Part shown: piece after piece, positions 16,874 to 25,947 of the stretch | How the letters are laid out: each line of letters opens with the position of its first letter | How positions within the stretch are numbered: the first letter of the stretch is position 1 | NCBI RefSeq assembly: GCF_902859855.1 | Contig: NZ_CADIKH010000001.1 | Location: 332,366-396,365, forward strand | Reading direction: 5' to 3' | From: Paraburkholderia humisilvae | Lineage (GTDB): Bacteria; Pseudomonadota; Gammaproteobacteria; Burkholderiales; Burkholderiaceae | DNA length: 64,000 bases | Program-made: the position numbers and the translations under genes | Notes under the pieces: generated by a model | The model's input: the letters and a program-made list of their open reading frames with translations, nothing else | Databases searched by the model: none | What the model was told of the DNA's origin: nothing

Positions 16874-18247
16874 ATGAAAGAAGCCATCCTCGAATCCACC
16901 GCCACCAGCCTTAAAGACAGCCGGCTTGCCGTCGCAAGCGTCATCGCCGCGCTGTTTCTGGCTGCCGTCGACAGCACGATTGTCAGCACCGCGCTGCCGT
17001 CCATCGCTGCTCAATTGGGAACGCCCGAGCTCTATCCGTGGATCATGTCCGGGTTCCTGCTGCCGGTGGCGCTGGTCGCGCCGCTCGCCGGCGCCTGCGC
17101 GGACCGGCTCGGCGTGTCCGCGGTGCTGAAGTTATGTCTGATCGTGTTTCTCGCCGCGTCGGCATGCGCCGCACTCAGTCCTTCCATGCCGCTGCTGATC
17201 GCCGCCCGCGTGCTGCAAGGCGCGAGCGCGGGCGGCATTATCGTGCTTGCCTACTCGATGCTGGCGAACCTTTTCGATGCCGAGCGCCGCGGCCGTATGC
17301 AAGGCATGCTCAGCACCGTTTGGGGATTATCGGCCGTCGCCGGGCCGCTGCTCGGCAGCGCGCTGGACGTCGCGTTCGGCTGGCGCGCGATTTTCTGGTT
17401 CAACCTGCCGGTCGGCGTCGCTGCGCTGTCGATGCTATGCATCGCACCGGGTGTCGGAAAGCCTGCGGGCAATGCGCGAGTCGACTTGCCCGCACAGGCG
17501 TTGATGATCATTCTGCTGTGCAGCGTGCTGCTGCTCGTCTCTCAACCAGGCGACACCACTCAAGTACAGTACGGACTCTTCGGCGCAGCAGCCGCCGCGT
17601 CGGCGCTGCTCGTCGCACGCATTGCGCCGGACCGGCAACGCAGCCCGCTACCGCTCGCGTTTTTCCAGCGTCGGGCGCTTCTGTCCGCCACTGGCATCGT
17701 GCTGCTGTCGAGCGGCGGCCTGTTCGCATCCGTTACGCTTGCCCCCCTTGTGCTAAAACCGATGGCCGGAGCGTCGCTCTCGACTGGCGTGATCGTCATG
17801 ATGGCTGCGCTCGGCTGGGTGGCCGGTGCGGCGCTATGCGGCGCACGACTCGCCCGCGCGGGTTACCGGACCATGGCGGGCGCCGGCATGCTTCTGCTCG
17901 CCGCCGGTTGTTTCACCATGCCCTTTGCCCTTGAGCACCAACTCGTGCCGCTCGCCGCCGCCGCATTGGCGCTGGTCGGCCTCGGAATGGGTTTTGCGGC
18001 GACCACGACGCTCGTCTTCGCGCAAAATAGCGCACCGGTCGGCAGGCTGGCCAGCTGGACATCAACGGTACAGTGCCTGCGCAACCTCGGGGCCGCGCTC
18101 GGCGTCAACGCGCTCGGCACCATTCAACTGCGACTGTCAGGTGACGCGTCATTCCAGACTTGCTTTACCATACTCGGCTCGGCCATGCTGGCGGGGTTGA
18201 TCGTTTCGCTGTTTCTGCCGGCGCAGTACCAGGTGGATCATGACTAG
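16874..18247 (+). CDS. MFS transporter, DHA2 (EmrB/QacA) type exporter
   Basis: The 457-residue protein is strongly hydrophobic with about 12-14 membrane segments. The DHA2 signature appears in the first helix as AAVDSTIVSTALPSIAAQL, with DRLGVSAV and ARVLQGASAGG in the following loops and helices. DHA2 members export drugs and small amphiphiles by proton antiport, so this is the likely exporter of the operon product or a self-resistance pump. ATG 16874 has AGGTG seven bases upstream; a TTG at 16856 overlaps the upstream gene and is less likely. The AraC gene begins 8 bp later. Confidence 0.88.
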   Translation: MKEAILESTATSLKDSRLAVASVIAALFLAAVDSTIVSTALPSIAAQLGTPELYPWIMSGFLLPVALVAPLAGACADRLGVSAVLKLCLIVFLAASACAALSPSMPLLIAARVLQGASAGGIIVLAYSMLANLFDAERRGRMQGMLSTVWGLSAVAGPLLGSALDVAFGWRAIFWFNLPVGVAALSMLCIAPGVGKPAGNARVDLPAQALMIILLCSVLLLVSQPGDTTQVQYGLFGAAAAASALLVARIAPDRQRSPLPLAFFQRRALLSATGIVLLSSGGLFASVTLAPLVLKPMAGASLSTGVIVMMAALGWVAGAALCGARLARAGYRTMAGAGMLLLAAGCFTMPFALEHQLVPLAAAALALVGLGMGFAATTTLVFAQNSAPVGRLASWTSTVQCLRNLGAALGVNALGTIQLRLSGDASFQTCFTILGSAMLAGLIVSLFLPAQYQVDHD

Positions 18248-18255
18248 CAGTCCAA

Positions 18256-19068
18256 ATGAATGGCAAAGAACCTCAGCAACACGCGTTGATCGTCGAGCGG
18301 ACACTGCACCGCCGGTCAGAGCAGAATACGGAGCCCCATCGGCATGCTCCCGGCCAGTTCGTGCTGGTGCGAAGCGGTGTGCTCTATGGCCATACGCAGG
18401 ATCAGCGATGGCTGCTTAAGCGCAATATGGCGGTATGGATACCGCCGGATGTCGTCCATTGGGGCTCCGCTTTCGACCGCGTCGAGCTGCTGGTTCTTTA
18501 CCTTCCTGCGGAGCAGGCGCGGGCGTGCGGCCTGCCCGCCGTCAAACTGATCGACGCATCGCTATTGATCGTCGCGCTGTGCGAACGGCTGGCCGACACG
18601 CGGTCGCCGCTGACCGACGCGCGCCGCACCGCGATGCTCGATATCCTGTTCGACGAGATTCGTTCCGTGCCGGGCAGCACGCTCGCGTTACCGCTGCCGC
18701 AGGATGCGCGGCTGAAGAAAATCGCCGACAGCCTGGTCGCAAATCCGGCGCAGCGCAAAAGCCTCGCGGAATGGGGTCGGCAGGTCGGCGCGACCGACCG
18801 CACGCTGGCCCGCCTGCTGCGCAAGGACACCGGGCTTTCGTTCAGGGAATGGCATAACCGTCTGCTACTGGCCGAAGCCTGGCGCGGCATCGCGAGTGGC
18901 GCATCGAACGAGCAGCTCGCCGCGATGCTCGGTTTCTCGTCGAGCGATTCATTCGGCCACTGGTTTCGCCGCGTCAGCGACCAGTGCCCCGGACAGATAC
19001 GCAAGCGTCTGCAGTCGGGCAGCAGCACGCGCGGCCCCCTGCCCGACTCAGACTCGCCGAGGACCTGA
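18256..19068 (+). CDS. AraC family transcriptional regulator with cupin sensor
   Basis: This 270-residue regulator has an N-terminal AraC-type cupin domain (HRHAPGQFVLVRSGVLYGH near residues 26-44, IPPDVVHWG near 60-68). Two C-terminal helix-turn-helix units follow from about 165 to 255, including LAEWGRQVGATDRTLARLLRK and LAAMLGFSSSDSFGHWFRR. It is the last gene of the co-directional operon, 8 bp after the exporter, so it is probably a pathway-specific regulator that responds to the product or a precursor. It has no strong ribosome site and may depend on coupling to the exporter gene. Confidence 0.87.
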   Translation: MNGKEPQQHALIVERTLHRRSEQNTEPHRHAPGQFVLVRSGVLYGHTQDQRWLLKRNMAVWIPPDVVHWGSAFDRVELLVLYLPAEQARACGLPAVKLIDASLLIVALCERLADTRSPLTDARRTAMLDILFDEIRSVPGSTLALPLPQDARLKKIADSLVANPAQRKSLAEWGRQVGATDRTLARLLRKDTGLSFREWHNRLLLAEAWRGIASGASNEQLAAMLGFSSSDSFGHWFRRVSDQCPGQIRKRLQSGSSTRGPLPDSDSPRT

Positions 19069-19076
19069 CACGCGGC

Positions 19077-19115
19077 GCTTGTTGCGCCCGCTTGTTGCGC
19101 CCGCTTGTTGCGTCC
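19077..19115 (+). repeat. Three tandem 13-bp repeats after the AraC gene
   Basis: The unit GCTTGTTGCGCCC occurs at 19077-19089 and 19090-19102, and a variant copy at 19103-19115. It lies a few bases after the AraC stop and before the pirin gene. The remainder of the 277-bp gap up to 19345 holds no supportable gene. Confidence 0.85.
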
Positions 19116-19345
19116 CCTGGCGGCCTTGGCCCGGCCGCTTCCGTCAGCCGCTCAGGCCACCCACTGCGGCACAACAGCGGCCACACGCGCGAATCAGGCA
19201 GGCGCGTCACCGCCTATGCGACCGCCTTGATCGCGCCCGCCCTACCCGTATCGCCATCGGCAGGGCGGCGCGCACCGTTGCCGTCGGTTTGCGCGTGAGG
19301 GCAGTAGAATGACCATCCCGCCCTACCGACCAATCCCCCAACACT

Positions 19346-20227
19346 ATGTCCTCATCGATCAAAGCGGTTCTGACGCCCCACCTGCGCGACATCGGCGACC
19401 TGGCCGTGCGGCGCGTGCTGCCCGCGATGGCCGCGCGCCTGGTCGGCCCGTTCATCTTCTTCGATCATATGGGTCCGGCCACGCTGCCCGCCGGCTCCGG
19501 CATCAACGTGCGCCCGCACCCGCATATCGGCCTCGCGACGGTCACCTATCTGTTCGACGGCGCGATCATGCACCGCGACAGCCTCGGTTCGCTGCAGAAA
19601 ATCGTACCCGGCGACGTCAACTGGATGACCGCCGGCTCCGGCATCGTCCACTCGGAGCGCTCGCCCGATGAGGAACGCGCGCGCGGCTCGCGGGTGCACG
19701 GCATCCAGACATGGGTCGCGCTGCCGATTGCCGATGAAGACTGTGCGCCGTCGTTCGAACATCACGCGGCGTCCACGCTGCCGCAATTCGAGCGCAACGG
19801 CGTCGCGCTGCGCCTGATAGCGGGTACTGCGTTCGGCCATACCGCTCCGACCCGCACCTTCTCCGGCACCCTGTACGCGACCGCGCAATTCACGCCAGGC
19901 AGCGCGTTCGCGCTCGAACCGGAGCACGACGAGCGCGGCGTCTATCTGGTCGAAGGCGACCTGTCGATTGACGACACCCCACTCGAACCCGCGCAGATGG
20001 CCGTGCTGGTACCCGGCGAAACGGTGACGCTCGCCAGCAAGGGCGGCGCAACAGTCATGCTGCTCGGCGGCGAAAAGCTGGAGGGCGAGCGCTTTATCGA
20101 GTGGAATTTCGTGTCGAGCTCGCGCGACAAGATCGAACGCGCGAAGCTCGCGTGGACGAACCAGCAAATGGGCCAGGTACCCGGCGAAACCGAATGGATT
20201 CCGCTGCCCGAGCGCAAGCCTCGCTAA
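19346..20227 (+). CDS. Pirin family protein
   Basis: This is a 293-residue bicupin of the pirin family. Bacterial members are iron-binding and some have quercetinase activity or modulate central metabolism; which applies here is unknown. The N-terminal metal-binding cupin is visible as GPFIFFDHMGPA, VRPHPHIGLATVTYLFDG, and HRDSLGS with the usual three His. Further on, GIVHSERS and GIQTWVALP are typical. It is probably monocistronic, with trxA-like cnoX following 105 bp later. Confidence 0.9.
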   Translation: MSSSIKAVLTPHLRDIGDLAVRRVLPAMAARLVGPFIFFDHMGPATLPAGSGINVRPHPHIGLATVTYLFDGAIMHRDSLGSLQKIVPGDVNWMTAGSGIVHSERSPDEERARGSRVHGIQTWVALPIADEDCAPSFEHHAASTLPQFERNGVALRLIAGTAFGHTAPTRTFSGTLYATAQFTPGSAFALEPEHDERGVYLVEGDLSIDDTPLEPAQMAVLVPGETVTLASKGGATVMLLGGEKLEGERFIEWNFVSSSRDKIERAKLAWTNQQMGQVPGETEWIPLPERKPR

Positions 20228-20332
20228 CGGCAGGCAGCCGGACATGGCAGCGCGCTTGCTGTTCCGCTCCATATTGAATTGGCGCATCATGCCCTCAATT
20301 GACCGTATCAACCGCTTGACGACGAGGATGCG

Positions 20333-21181
20333 ATGGACACCACACTGGCCACTTTCGAAAAAGACGTAATCGCCGGCTCGACGCTCGCGCCGGTGTTGGT
20401 CGACTTCTGGGCGCCATGGTGCGGACCTTGCAAGACGTTAAGCCCGATGCTGGAACGACTCGAAGCCGAATACGACGGCAAATGGAAGCTCGCGAAGGTG
20501 AACGTCGACGAGAATCAGGAGCTTGCCGCGCACTTCCAGGTGCGCAGCATTCCGCACGTCGTTGCATTTGCGGATGGCCGGCCCGTCGATCAATTTATCG
20601 GCGTGCTGCCGGAGGGCCAGTTGCGGGCGTTCCTTGACCGGCTCGTGCCGAACGGCGCCGAAGCGGCACGCGGAGCGGCCGCCGGCGCACTGGCGGAAGG
20701 CCAGCGCGGCGAGGCTTACGATTACCTTAAAGAAGCGCTCGCATTCGACCCGGGCTACGACGACGCGCGGATGGACCTGATCGAACTGCTGCTCGCGGAC
20801 AGTCGCGTCGACGAAGCACGCCAGCAGATCGACCTGCTGTCGCCGAAAACCACGCAAGGCATCGATGCCCGCTTTAACGCGATCAGGACGCGCGTCGACG
20901 CGCTCGATGCGGCGGCGGACCTGCCGCCGACCGATGCGCTCGAAGCCAGTGTGACCGAGCGCCCGGACGATCTCGATGCGCGCTTCGATCTGGCGAGCGC
21001 GTTCATCGCGCGCCACAAGTACGAAGGTGCACTGGAACAGCTATTGGAGATTGTCAGACGCGACCGCGGTTATCGCGATGATATTGGTCGCAAAACGATG
21101 CTGTCCGTGTTCGATCTGGCCGCTCACCATCCGGAACTGGTCGCGAAGTGGCGGCGCAAACTAAGCGCTGCGCTGTTCTGA
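20333..21181 (+). CDS. cnoX: Thioredoxin-TPR protein (CnoX/YbbN family)
   Basis: This is a 282-residue fusion of an N-terminal thioredoxin domain (1 to about 108) and a C-terminal TPR-like region. The active site is WCGPC with Cys30 and Cys33. E. coli CnoX lacks this redox pair, whereas the Caulobacter form keeps it, so this protein is likely both a holdase chaperone and an oxidoreductase that hands clients to GroEL or DnaK. The role is inferred from family. The GAGGATGCG context at the start gives a close Shine-Dalgarno sequence. Confidence 0.9.
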   Translation: MDTTLATFEKDVIAGSTLAPVLVDFWAPWCGPCKTLSPMLERLEAEYDGKWKLAKVNVDENQELAAHFQVRSIPHVVAFADGRPVDQFIGVLPEGQLRAFLDRLVPNGAEAARGAAAGALAEGQRGEAYDYLKEALAFDPGYDDARMDLIELLLADSRVDEARQQIDLLSPKTTQGIDARFNAIRTRVDALDAAADLPPTDALEASVTERPDDLDARFDLASAFIARHKYEGALEQLLEIVRRDRGYRDDIGRKTMLSVFDLAAHHPELVAKWRRKLSAALF

Positions 21182-21317
21182 CGCAGGCGAAGTGAGCTCA
21201 GCGCAGACGAAGAAGAGGCGGTGTAGCGGATACGAACGGGTATAGGCGGGGTACATCAAGCGCCGCCTCGTTGTTTTCAAGCCGCTATCCGCCTTCCGTT
21301 ACGCATTGCACAATGCA

Positions 21318-22184
21318 TCACGCCGCCGCCCGCTGCGCCAGTGCACGCAGCACATGGGCGACAGCGGCCAGACCGAAGCTCGCCGTCACGCACACGCTCG
21401 AGCCGAACCCCGCGCAATTGAGGCCGACCGGCCCTGCATGGCCCGGCGACGTCGCGACATGCTCCGCTTCTTCGTCGATATCGCAGACGGCCGCTTCCGG
21501 ATAGATCAGCGGCTCTTCCGAATAGACCGCGCTCACCTTGAACTTCGCCTTCGGCCCGCGCGGAAAACCATGATGCTTGCGCAATTGCGCACGGACCTTC
21601 GACAGCAGCGGATCTTGAATCGTTTGCGCGAGATCGGCGATGCGAATGCGTGTCGGGTCGAGTTGACCGCCCGCGCCGCCGACCGTGATCAACGGCTGTC
21701 CGTGCTCGACGCACCATGCGATCAGCGCGGTTTTCGTGCGCACGCTGTCGATCGCGTCAATCACGTAGTCGAAGCCGCCGGCCAGTAGCACGTCGAAATT
21801 GCCCGGTTCGATAAAGTCTTCGACGACACGCACGTCGCACTGCGGATCAATCAGCCCGATGCGTTCGGCCATCGCGTCGACTTTCGGCTTGCCGTAGTTG
21901 CCGTCGTGCGCGTGGATCTGCCGGTTCGTGTTGCTCTCGGCGACGTTGTCGAGATCGATCAGCGTCAGCCTGCCGACCGCGTTGCGCGCGAGCGCTTCGA
22001 CCGCCCACGACCCGACGCCGCCGATGCCGATTACCGCGACATGCGCGCGTTCGAACGCGGCCAGCGCCGCCGCACCGTACAGCCGCGCCACACCGCCGAA
22101 GCGCCGCGCACGGTCGGCTTCAATCCCGCTGTGGCTGGTAGTAACATCGTTAGGCGTGGTGAGGTGAGCAAGAGGAACTGACAT
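21318..22184 (-). CDS. tcdA: tRNA threonylcarbamoyladenosine dehydratase (TcdA)
   Basis: This E1-like (ThiF/MoeB fold) enzyme uses ATP to cyclise t6A37 in tRNA to ct6A. The nucleotide-binding loop GIGGVGSWAVEALAR is near residue 53, with LIDLDNVAESNTNRQ near 79 and a C-terminal VGLNCAGFGSS. Length is 288 residues from the ATG at 22184; a TTG seven codons upstream is possible. It is functionally linked to tsaE at 10.5 kb, which makes the substrate modification. Confidence 0.92.
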   Translation of the reverse strand: MSVPLAHLTTPNDVTTSHSGIEADRARRFGGVARLYGAAALAAFERAHVAVIGIGGVGSWAVEALARNAVGRLTLIDLDNVAESNTNRQIHAHDGNYGKPKVDAMAERIGLIDPQCDVRVVEDFIEPGNFDVLLAGGFDYVIDAIDSVRTKTALIAWCVEHGQPLITVGGAGGQLDPTRIRIADLAQTIQDPLLSKVRAQLRKHHGFPRGPKAKFKVSAVYSEEPLIYPEAAVCDIDEEAEHVATSPGHAGPVGLNCAGFGSSVCVTASFGLAAVAHVLRALAQRAAA

Positions 22185-22350
22185 GATCGGCTTGATAGTT
22201 TGCAAACGGCCGTGGCCGGCAGGCGAAGCCTCTATTCTGCCTGATCGCGCAAGCGCCGATTTCGCTCGTCATTCCGGCCATGCCTTCGGTCGAACGAGTG
22301 CCGGCGGCCTGTTCTCCCGCCACAGTAAACAGCGTGATTGACCTGTTTGG

Positions 22351-22379
22351 CTACAAGGAAATGCGTCCTTCGCTATACT
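22351..22379 (+). promoter_or_regulatory. Candidate promoter of pdxH
   Basis: TATACT at 22374-22379 is a good -10 element 29 bases before the pdxH ATG; the matching -35 (CTACAA) is weak. A short inverted repeat, AAGGA and TCCTT at 22355-22370, sits between them. No other promoter is evident in the tcdA-pdxH divergent gap. Confidence 0.35.
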
Positions 22380-22407
22380 GGCCCTACTGTAGCGCTTGCA
22401 TAACAAC

Positions 22408-23046
22408 ATGAGCTCACTTGCAGAACTTCGAAAAAACTATTCGCGCGGTTCGCTAGACGAGGCCGACCTGGAGCGCGACCCGATCCTCCAGTTCGAAAAG
22501 TGGTTCGCTCAGGCCATCGAAGCCCAACTGCCGGAACCCAACGCGATGACCCTCGCGACCGTCGATTCCCGGGGCCATCCCTCTGCACGCATCGTTCTGA
22601 TCAAAGGCGTCGACGCTCGCGGGTTCGTGTTCTTCACCAACTACGAAAGCCGCAAAGGCCGCGAACTCGCGGACAATCCGCGCGCGAGCCTGCTATTTCA
22701 CTGGATCGAACTCGAGCGCCAGGTGCGCATCGAGGGCAGCGTCGAAATGACGAGCCCCGCAGAAAGCGATGCGTACTACGCGTCGCGGCCGCTCGAATCG
22801 CGCATCGGCGCGTGGGCGTCCGAGCAGAGTCAGGTCATTGAAAATCGCGCAGCGCTCGAAGCGCGCGAACGTGAAATCAGTGCGAAATACGGCGACCATC
22901 CGCCGCGTCCGCCGCACTGGGGCGGCTACCGCGTGGTCCCCGATACGATCGAATTCTGGCAAGGCCGGCCCTCCCGGCTGCACGACCGGATGCGCTATAC
23001 GCGCGACGGCAGCGGCTCCTGGCGAATCGCCCGCCTGTCACCCTGA
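22408..23046 (+). CDS. pdxH: Pyridoxine/pyridoxamine 5'-phosphate oxidase
   Basis: This FMN enzyme makes pyridoxal 5'-phosphate, the cofactor needed by kynureninase at 28.7 kb among others. The 212-residue protein has [33 protein letters not shown] and the C-terminal WRIARLSP typical of PdxH, plus the substrate-site RPSRLHDR. The ATG at 22408 is preferred over a TTG four codons upstream because it gives the usual N-terminus. Confidence 0.95.
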   Translation: MSSLAELRKNYSRGSLDEADLERDPILQFEKWFAQAIEAQLPEPNAMTLATVDSRGHPSARIVLIKGVDARGFVFFTNYESRKGRELADNPRASLLFHWIELERQVRIEGSVEMTSPAESDAYYASRPLESRIGAWASEQSQVIENRAALEAREREISAKYGDHPPRPPHWGGYRVVPDTIEFWQGRPSRLHDRMRYTRDGSGSWRIARLSP

Positions 23047-23206
23047 TCCAGCTGTACACCGGCAATACCGGGAAGAGGCGCGGCTGCAGTCGGGCCGCAT
23101 ACGCTAAACGGATCTGGCTCACCGCCGCGCAAGCTGTCCGGCACTCCGCAGGCGCAAGCCGATTCGACAGGCTTTTGCTTTGATTCATTGGATACGGAGG
23201 GTTCGA

Positions 23207-24421
23207 ATGTTCTGGGAGAAGAAGCTGTCGCAATGGGTCGACGAAGTGCGGACGAAATCGAATCTACCCGCCCGCCTTGTGTTGTGGGACGGTCAGAAGC
23301 ATGACTTCGGCCAGTTCACCGAGCCGCAGGTCACGTTGAAGGTCAATAGCGCGTCGGCGATGCCGCTATTGCTCGACCCGAGCCTCGACAATCTCGGCGA
23401 AGCATATGTAAAGGGCAAGATCGACATCGAAGGCAAGCTGTCCGATGTGATCAACATCGGCTACTCGCTGGCACGCAGTACCGTCACCAGCACGAGCAAG
23501 CTCGCTCGCGTCACGCGCTACTTCAATCACACGAAAGCGTCGGACAAGAAGGCGATCCAGTACCACTACGACGTTTCCAACGACTTCTACAAGCTGTGGC
23601 TCGACGAGAACATGGTCTACTCGTGCGCGTACTTCGAGAACGGCGACGAAGACCTCGCCACCGCGCAACTGAAGAAGATCGACCATATCCTGCGAAAGAT
23701 TCAGGTGCAACCGGGCCAGCGGCTGCTCGACATCGGCTGCGGCTGGGGCGCCCTTGTGTTGCGCGCGGCGCGGAAGTTCGGCGCACGCTGCGTCGGCGTC
23801 ACGTTGTCGCAAAACCAGTTCGATCTCGCCACCGAGCGCGTGAAAGCGGCGGGCCTCGAGGACAAGATCGAAATTCGTCTGCAGGATTATCGCGACCTCG
23901 AAGGCCAGTTCGACCGGATCACGAGCGTCGGCATGTTCGAGCACGTCGGGCGCAAGAACCTGCCCGGCTACTTCAGGAAAATGCACGATCTGCTCGCCGA
24001 AGACGGTGTTGCGATGAACCACGGCATAACGTCGAGCGATGCCGACAGCGGTGAGACATCGCTAGGCGGCGGCGAATTTATCGACCGCTTCGTGTTCCCG
24101 GCCGGCGAATTGCCGCATATCAGCCTCGTGCTCGACGCGATGCAGCGCGGTGGCATCGAGGCGCTCGACATCGAAAGCCTGCGTCGCCACTATGCACGCA
24201 CGCTCGATATCTGGACCGAGAACTTCGAGGCGAAGGCCGACCAGGCAAGGAAGCTCGTCGATGATCAGAAATTCCGCATCTGGCGTGTGTATCTCGCGGG
24301 CTGCTCGTATGCGTTCGAGCACGACGATGTGTCGATCTACCAGGTGGTTTGCCGCCGGGCCGGCCGCAGCGCGAAGACGCTGCCGTGGTCGCGGCGGTAT
24401 ATCTACGACACGCCGCTTTGA
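23207..24421 (+). CDS. cfa: Cyclopropane-fatty-acyl-phospholipid synthase
   Basis: This enzyme uses S-adenosylmethionine to add a methylene bridge to unsaturated acyl chains in the membrane, usually at stationary phase or under acid stress. The SAM motif LDIGCGWGALV is near residue 171, preceded by HYDVSNDFYKLWLDENMVYSC-type sequence near 120 and followed by GMFEHVGRKNLPGYF. The 404-residue length is normal. The start is fixed by GGAGG at 23196-23200, six bases before ATG 23207. Confidence 0.94.
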   Translation: MFWEKKLSQWVDEVRTKSNLPARLVLWDGQKHDFGQFTEPQVTLKVNSASAMPLLLDPSLDNLGEAYVKGKIDIEGKLSDVINIGYSLARSTVTSTSKLARVTRYFNHTKASDKKAIQYHYDVSNDFYKLWLDENMVYSCAYFENGDEDLATAQLKKIDHILRKIQVQPGQRLLDIGCGWGALVLRAARKFGARCVGVTLSQNQFDLATERVKAAGLEDKIEIRLQDYRDLEGQFDRITSVGMFEHVGRKNLPGYFRKMHDLLAEDGVAMNHGITSSDADSGETSLGGGEFIDRFVFPAGELPHISLVLDAMQRGGIEALDIESLRRHYARTLDIWTENFEAKADQARKLVDDQKFRIWRVYLAGCSYAFEHDDVSIYQVVCRRAGRSAKTLPWSRRYIYDTPL

Positions 24422-24533
24422 ACACGCCCGCTCGTGAACGGAATGTGGGCCGGTATGGTGAGAGACTGAAGCACCGCGCGCCGGACGCGTCGCTGACGCG
24501 ATCCGGCGCTCGCATGAACAAGAAAAGGAATCG

Positions 24534-25883
24534 ATGGAAGCGAGCCGCGCACGCGCCGACAACGTGCCAGCCGGACAACTCGATATGTTTGGTGAGGCAG
24601 TGGGCGATTCGTCCGCTGACGCCGCGCCTGTGCAGTTGCCTTCGTCGAATTTAAGCCTGAATTACAGCTTGAATCACGGCGAGGATCACAGCCCGCCGAC
24701 TCACAGCCCGACTCATAGCCCGACTCACAGCCCGAACGACGGCGAATCTTCCGCAGGCTCGTCGGCCCGCACTGCCACTCCGCAGGTGGGCGAACCCCGC
24801 GACCCCGCCGGGGCATCGCTGTGGGAAGAAAAAACGCCAACCCAATCCGGGGCCGCCGGCGAGCGTCGCGAATCTGCGTCACCCGAACCGGCTCCCGCCC
24901 AATCCGGCAAGCGGCGCGCGAAGGGTGTGCTCGCCGCCGAACCGAACGCCGATGTCATTGCCGTCGCGAGCGCGCTGCCGCCGCACGTGCACCTGGGTAC
25001 GTCGACATGGTCGTTTCCCGGCTGGCGCGGCATCGTGTACGGCGACGACTACAGCAACAGCAAGCTGTCGCGCGACGGCCTCACCGCCTACGGCGCGCAC
25101 CCGCTGCTGCGCACGGTCAGCATCGACCGTTCTTTCTATAAACCGCTCACGCTCGCTGAGTATCTGCGCTACGCGCAACAGGTGCCCGAGCACTTCCGCT
25201 TCATCGTGAAGGCGCCGGCGCTCGTGACCGACGCGACCATGCGCGCGGAACGCGGTGAACCGGTGTCGCCCAACCCGTGTTTTCTGAATGCCCAGCTTGC
25301 CGCCGACGAATTCGTGCGGCCGTGTATCGACGGCCTCGGCGCCAGGGCGGGCGCGCTCGTGTTCCAGTTCTCGCCGCTGCCCGACGCGATGCTTGCGCAG
25401 CCGGCAGCCTTTGTCGAGCGGCTCGCCGCCTTTCTGGCCGCGCTCCCGACGCTGCCTGAAGGCAGTTGCTATGCGGTGGAAATTCGCGATGCGTGCCTGC
25501 TGACGCCGCGCTTTATCAGGATGCTGAAAGCGGCCGGCGTGCGCTATTGCGTCGGTCTGCATGCGCGGATGCCGGACACGCTGCGGCAAGCGGCTGCGCT
25601 CGCGTTACTCGACGACGTGCCGGCCGGCCCGCTGATCGTGCGCTGGAGTCTGCACCGCGGCTTCAAGTACGAGCAGGCGAAGGCCAAGTACGACCCGTTC
25701 GACAAACTCGTCGATGAAGACCCGGCCACGCGCACCGCGCTCGCCGAGCTCGCGGCACGCTATGCGATCGCCGGTCAGCCGGTGTTGATCGCGGTGAATA
25801 ACAAGGCCGAAGGTTCGGCGCCGCTTAGCTGCGTGGAACTCGCGCGCGACATCGCGGCTGCCTGCGCGCGGCTCTCGGGTTGA
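24534..25883 (+). CDS. DUF72 family protein with long disordered N-terminus
   Basis: Residues about 145-449 match the DUF72 (YecE-like TIM-barrel) family: LGTSTWSFPGWRGIVY near 152, TVSIDRSFYKPL near 193, and HFRFIVKAPALVTD near 219. The family has no settled function. The first 140 residues are low-complexity, Ser/Pro/Asn rich, and contain PTHS repeats coded by a 12-bp DNA repeat. A DMFGE segment near residue 17 resembles the short motif found at the N-termini of DUF72 proteins. The gene lies alone between cfa and msrA. Confidence 0.86.
   Translation: MEASRARADNVPAGQLDMFGEAVGDSSADAAPVQLPSSNLSLNYSLNHGEDHSPPTHSPTHSPTHSPNDGESSAGSSARTATPQVGEPRDPAGASLWEEKTPTQSGAAGERRESASPEPAPAQSGKRRAKGVLAAEPNADVIAVASALPPHVHLGTSTWSFPGWRGIVYGDDYSNSKLSRDGLTAYGAHPLLRTVSIDRSFYKPLTLAEYLRYAQQVPEHFRFIVKAPALVTDATMRAERGEPVSPNPCFLNAQLAADEFVRPCIDGLGARAGALVFQFSPLPDAMLAQPAAFVERLAAFLAALPTLPEGSCYAVEIRDACLLTPRFIRMLKAAGVRYCVGLHARMPDTLRQAAALALLDDVPAGPLIVRWSLHRGFKYEQAKAKYDPFDKLVDEDPATRTALAELAARYAIAGQPVLIAVNNKAEGSAPLSCVELARDIAAACARLSG
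24696..24731 (+). repeat. Three 12-bp in-frame repeats in the DUF72 gene
   Basis: CCGACTCACAGC occurs at 24696-24707, with one base changed at 24708-24719, and again at 24720-24731. It encodes PTHS three times. Because the unit is a multiple of three, copy-number change would lengthen or shorten the disordered N-terminus without a frameshift. Confidence 0.9.
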
Positions 25884-25947
25884 AGAGAAGGCGGCGCACG
25901 CAATGAAGCTGCGCGAAACCGCGCAACGCCGCGCGCCGGCACCTCGC

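Noticed and set aside
12791..19068. Accessory operon as an NRPS or PKS cluster
   Set aside because: No carrier, condensation, ketosynthase or thioesterase domain is visible in any of the six genes.
24696..24731. Short repeats as a possible CRISPR array
   Set aside because: Units are 12 bp, directly adjacent, in frame with a coding region and without spacers.
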